Assembly: GCA_026647295.1 (NCBI GenBank)
Contig: JAPKHB010000053.1
Coordinates: forward strand, 1 to 15,751
Reading direction: 5' to 3'
DNA length: 15,751 nt
From: Planctomycetota bacterium
GTDB taxonomy: Bacteria > Planctomycetota > PLA2 > JAEUHO01
Positions 15,344 through 15,751 of this stretch are shown here, piece after piece. The position numbers were made by a program, and so were the translations under genes. Numbering within the stretch: the stretch's first letter is position 1; the number at the start of each line of letters is the position of its first letter. The notes under the pieces are model-generated. The model was not told the DNA's origin. It saw only the letters and a list, made by a program, of their open reading frames with translations, and did not search any database.

Positions 15344-15675
15344 TCAATCGGGGGCGAGGAGGGCGCTCACCTCGCGGGCGACGCGGGCCACGCCCAGCTT
15401 CTCGAGGCAGGGATGCCCCGGCACGGGGCAGGTGCGCAGGAAGCAGGGCGAGCAGGGCTCGGGGTCGAAGACGAGCCGCCGCGGCCCCGGGCCGAGCGGC
15501 CGGCTGACGGCGGGATCCGTCGCCCCGAAGAGCGCGAGCACGGGCGTTCCGAGCGCGGCGGCGAGGTGCATCGGCCCGGTGTCGTTGCTCACGAGCAGGC
15601 GCGCCCGGGCCAGCACGCCGATCAGGGCGCCGAGGTCCGGCGTGCGACCCACGCCCTTGAGCAGCCCGGGGCCGG
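15344..15675 (-). CDS. Glycosyltransferase family 9 (heptosyltransferase II-like), C-terminal part only
   Basis: The frame encodes the C-terminal half of a GT9 enzyme: PGLLKGVGRTPDLGAL, then SNDTGPMHLAAALGTPVLALFG (nucleotide-sugar-binding signature), TDPAVSRPLGPG, and the Cys-rich CSPCFLRTCPVPGHPCLEKL seen in WaaF-type heptosyltransferases. GT9-like sequence stops at about 15670. Upstream the same frame becomes Pro/Arg-rich and meets a stop at 15740-15742, so the N-terminal domain is missing. A GTG at 15652 would give a 102-residue product, but that is surely not a complete enzyme. Either the window edge joins unrelated sequence or the gene is truly truncated. It differs clearly from the GT9 copy at the left edge, so it is not a duplicate end. 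Confidence 0.8.
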
Positions 15676-15751
15676 AAAAACTTCGAGGCCGCGGTGTCCG
15701 CCGGAATGGTGGTGCTCGCGCCCTCGGTGTCGGCGGCCTTCAAATAGAACT
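15676..15751. other. Sequence of different character at the right edge
   Basis: From the AAAAAC run at 15676-15681 onward the sequence no longer continues the GT9 gene. It is visibly less GC-rich near both ends (AAAAAC, CAAATAGAACT). Read forward it gives KNFEAAVSAGMVVLAPSVSA... to a TAG at 15745-15747; read backward it gives KAADTEGASTTIPADTAASKFF. Both look protein-like and I cannot choose between them or name a family. Confidence 0.4.

Noticed and set aside
1..15751. CRISPR array, tRNA, rRNA, insertion sequence or replication origin
   Set aside because: No regular direct repeats, cloverleaf-like sequences, transposase motifs or AT-rich origin region were seen.

Overview
The window is very GC-rich (clearly above 70%), with G or C at almost every third codon position. 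It carries two GT9 (heptosyltransferase-type) genes, which imply an LPS-bearing envelope. It also carries a membrane Ser/Thr kinase, a lone FHA protein, an FHA-GAF-sigma54 activator and secreted HEAT and peptidase-like proteins. This mix points to a Planctomycetota-like bacterium; Myxococcota is the main alternative. The assignment is an inference from gene content, not from a marker gene.

Layout. (1) 1-501 (+): C-terminal part of a GT9 glycosyltransferase, cut by the window edge. (2) 487-8263 (-): a four-gene run read right to left. A secreted protein with an inactive-looking peptidase fold and WTPEE-type repeats comes first, then a secreted HEAT-repeat protein, a 1292-residue transmembrane Ser/Thr kinase, and a small cytosolic FHA protein. 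The first three are joined by a 4-nt gap and then a 4-nt ATGA overlap; the FHA gene follows after 97 nt. (3) 8325-12076 (-): an FHA-GAF-AAA+-HTH sigma54 activator followed by a CstA-family transporter. (4) 12274-14206 (+), divergent from region 3: a ParA-type ATPase with a MerR-like N-terminus, then an ATP-grasp-like protein. (5) 14277-15241 (+): a small ORF, a zeta-toxin-like P-loop protein and a 69-residue partner, tightly spaced like a toxin-antitoxin cassette and closed by an 8-bp GC hairpin. (6) 15344 to the right edge (-): the C-terminal half of a second, different GT9 enzyme. Its similarity stops near 15670, just before a sequence break.

How the genes may work together. Region 2 looks like one phospho-signalling unit: the kinase has a cytosolic catalytic domain, one membrane segment and a large outer sensor-like part. 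The two exported proteins would share the outer compartment with that sensor, and the FHA protein could read phosphothreonine marks in the cytosol. In region 3 the activator probably controls, or is co-regulated with, uptake of pyruvate or peptides through CstA. Region 5 is the best candidate for a small mobile or stress module. No tRNA, rRNA, CRISPR array, insertion sequence or replication origin was seen.
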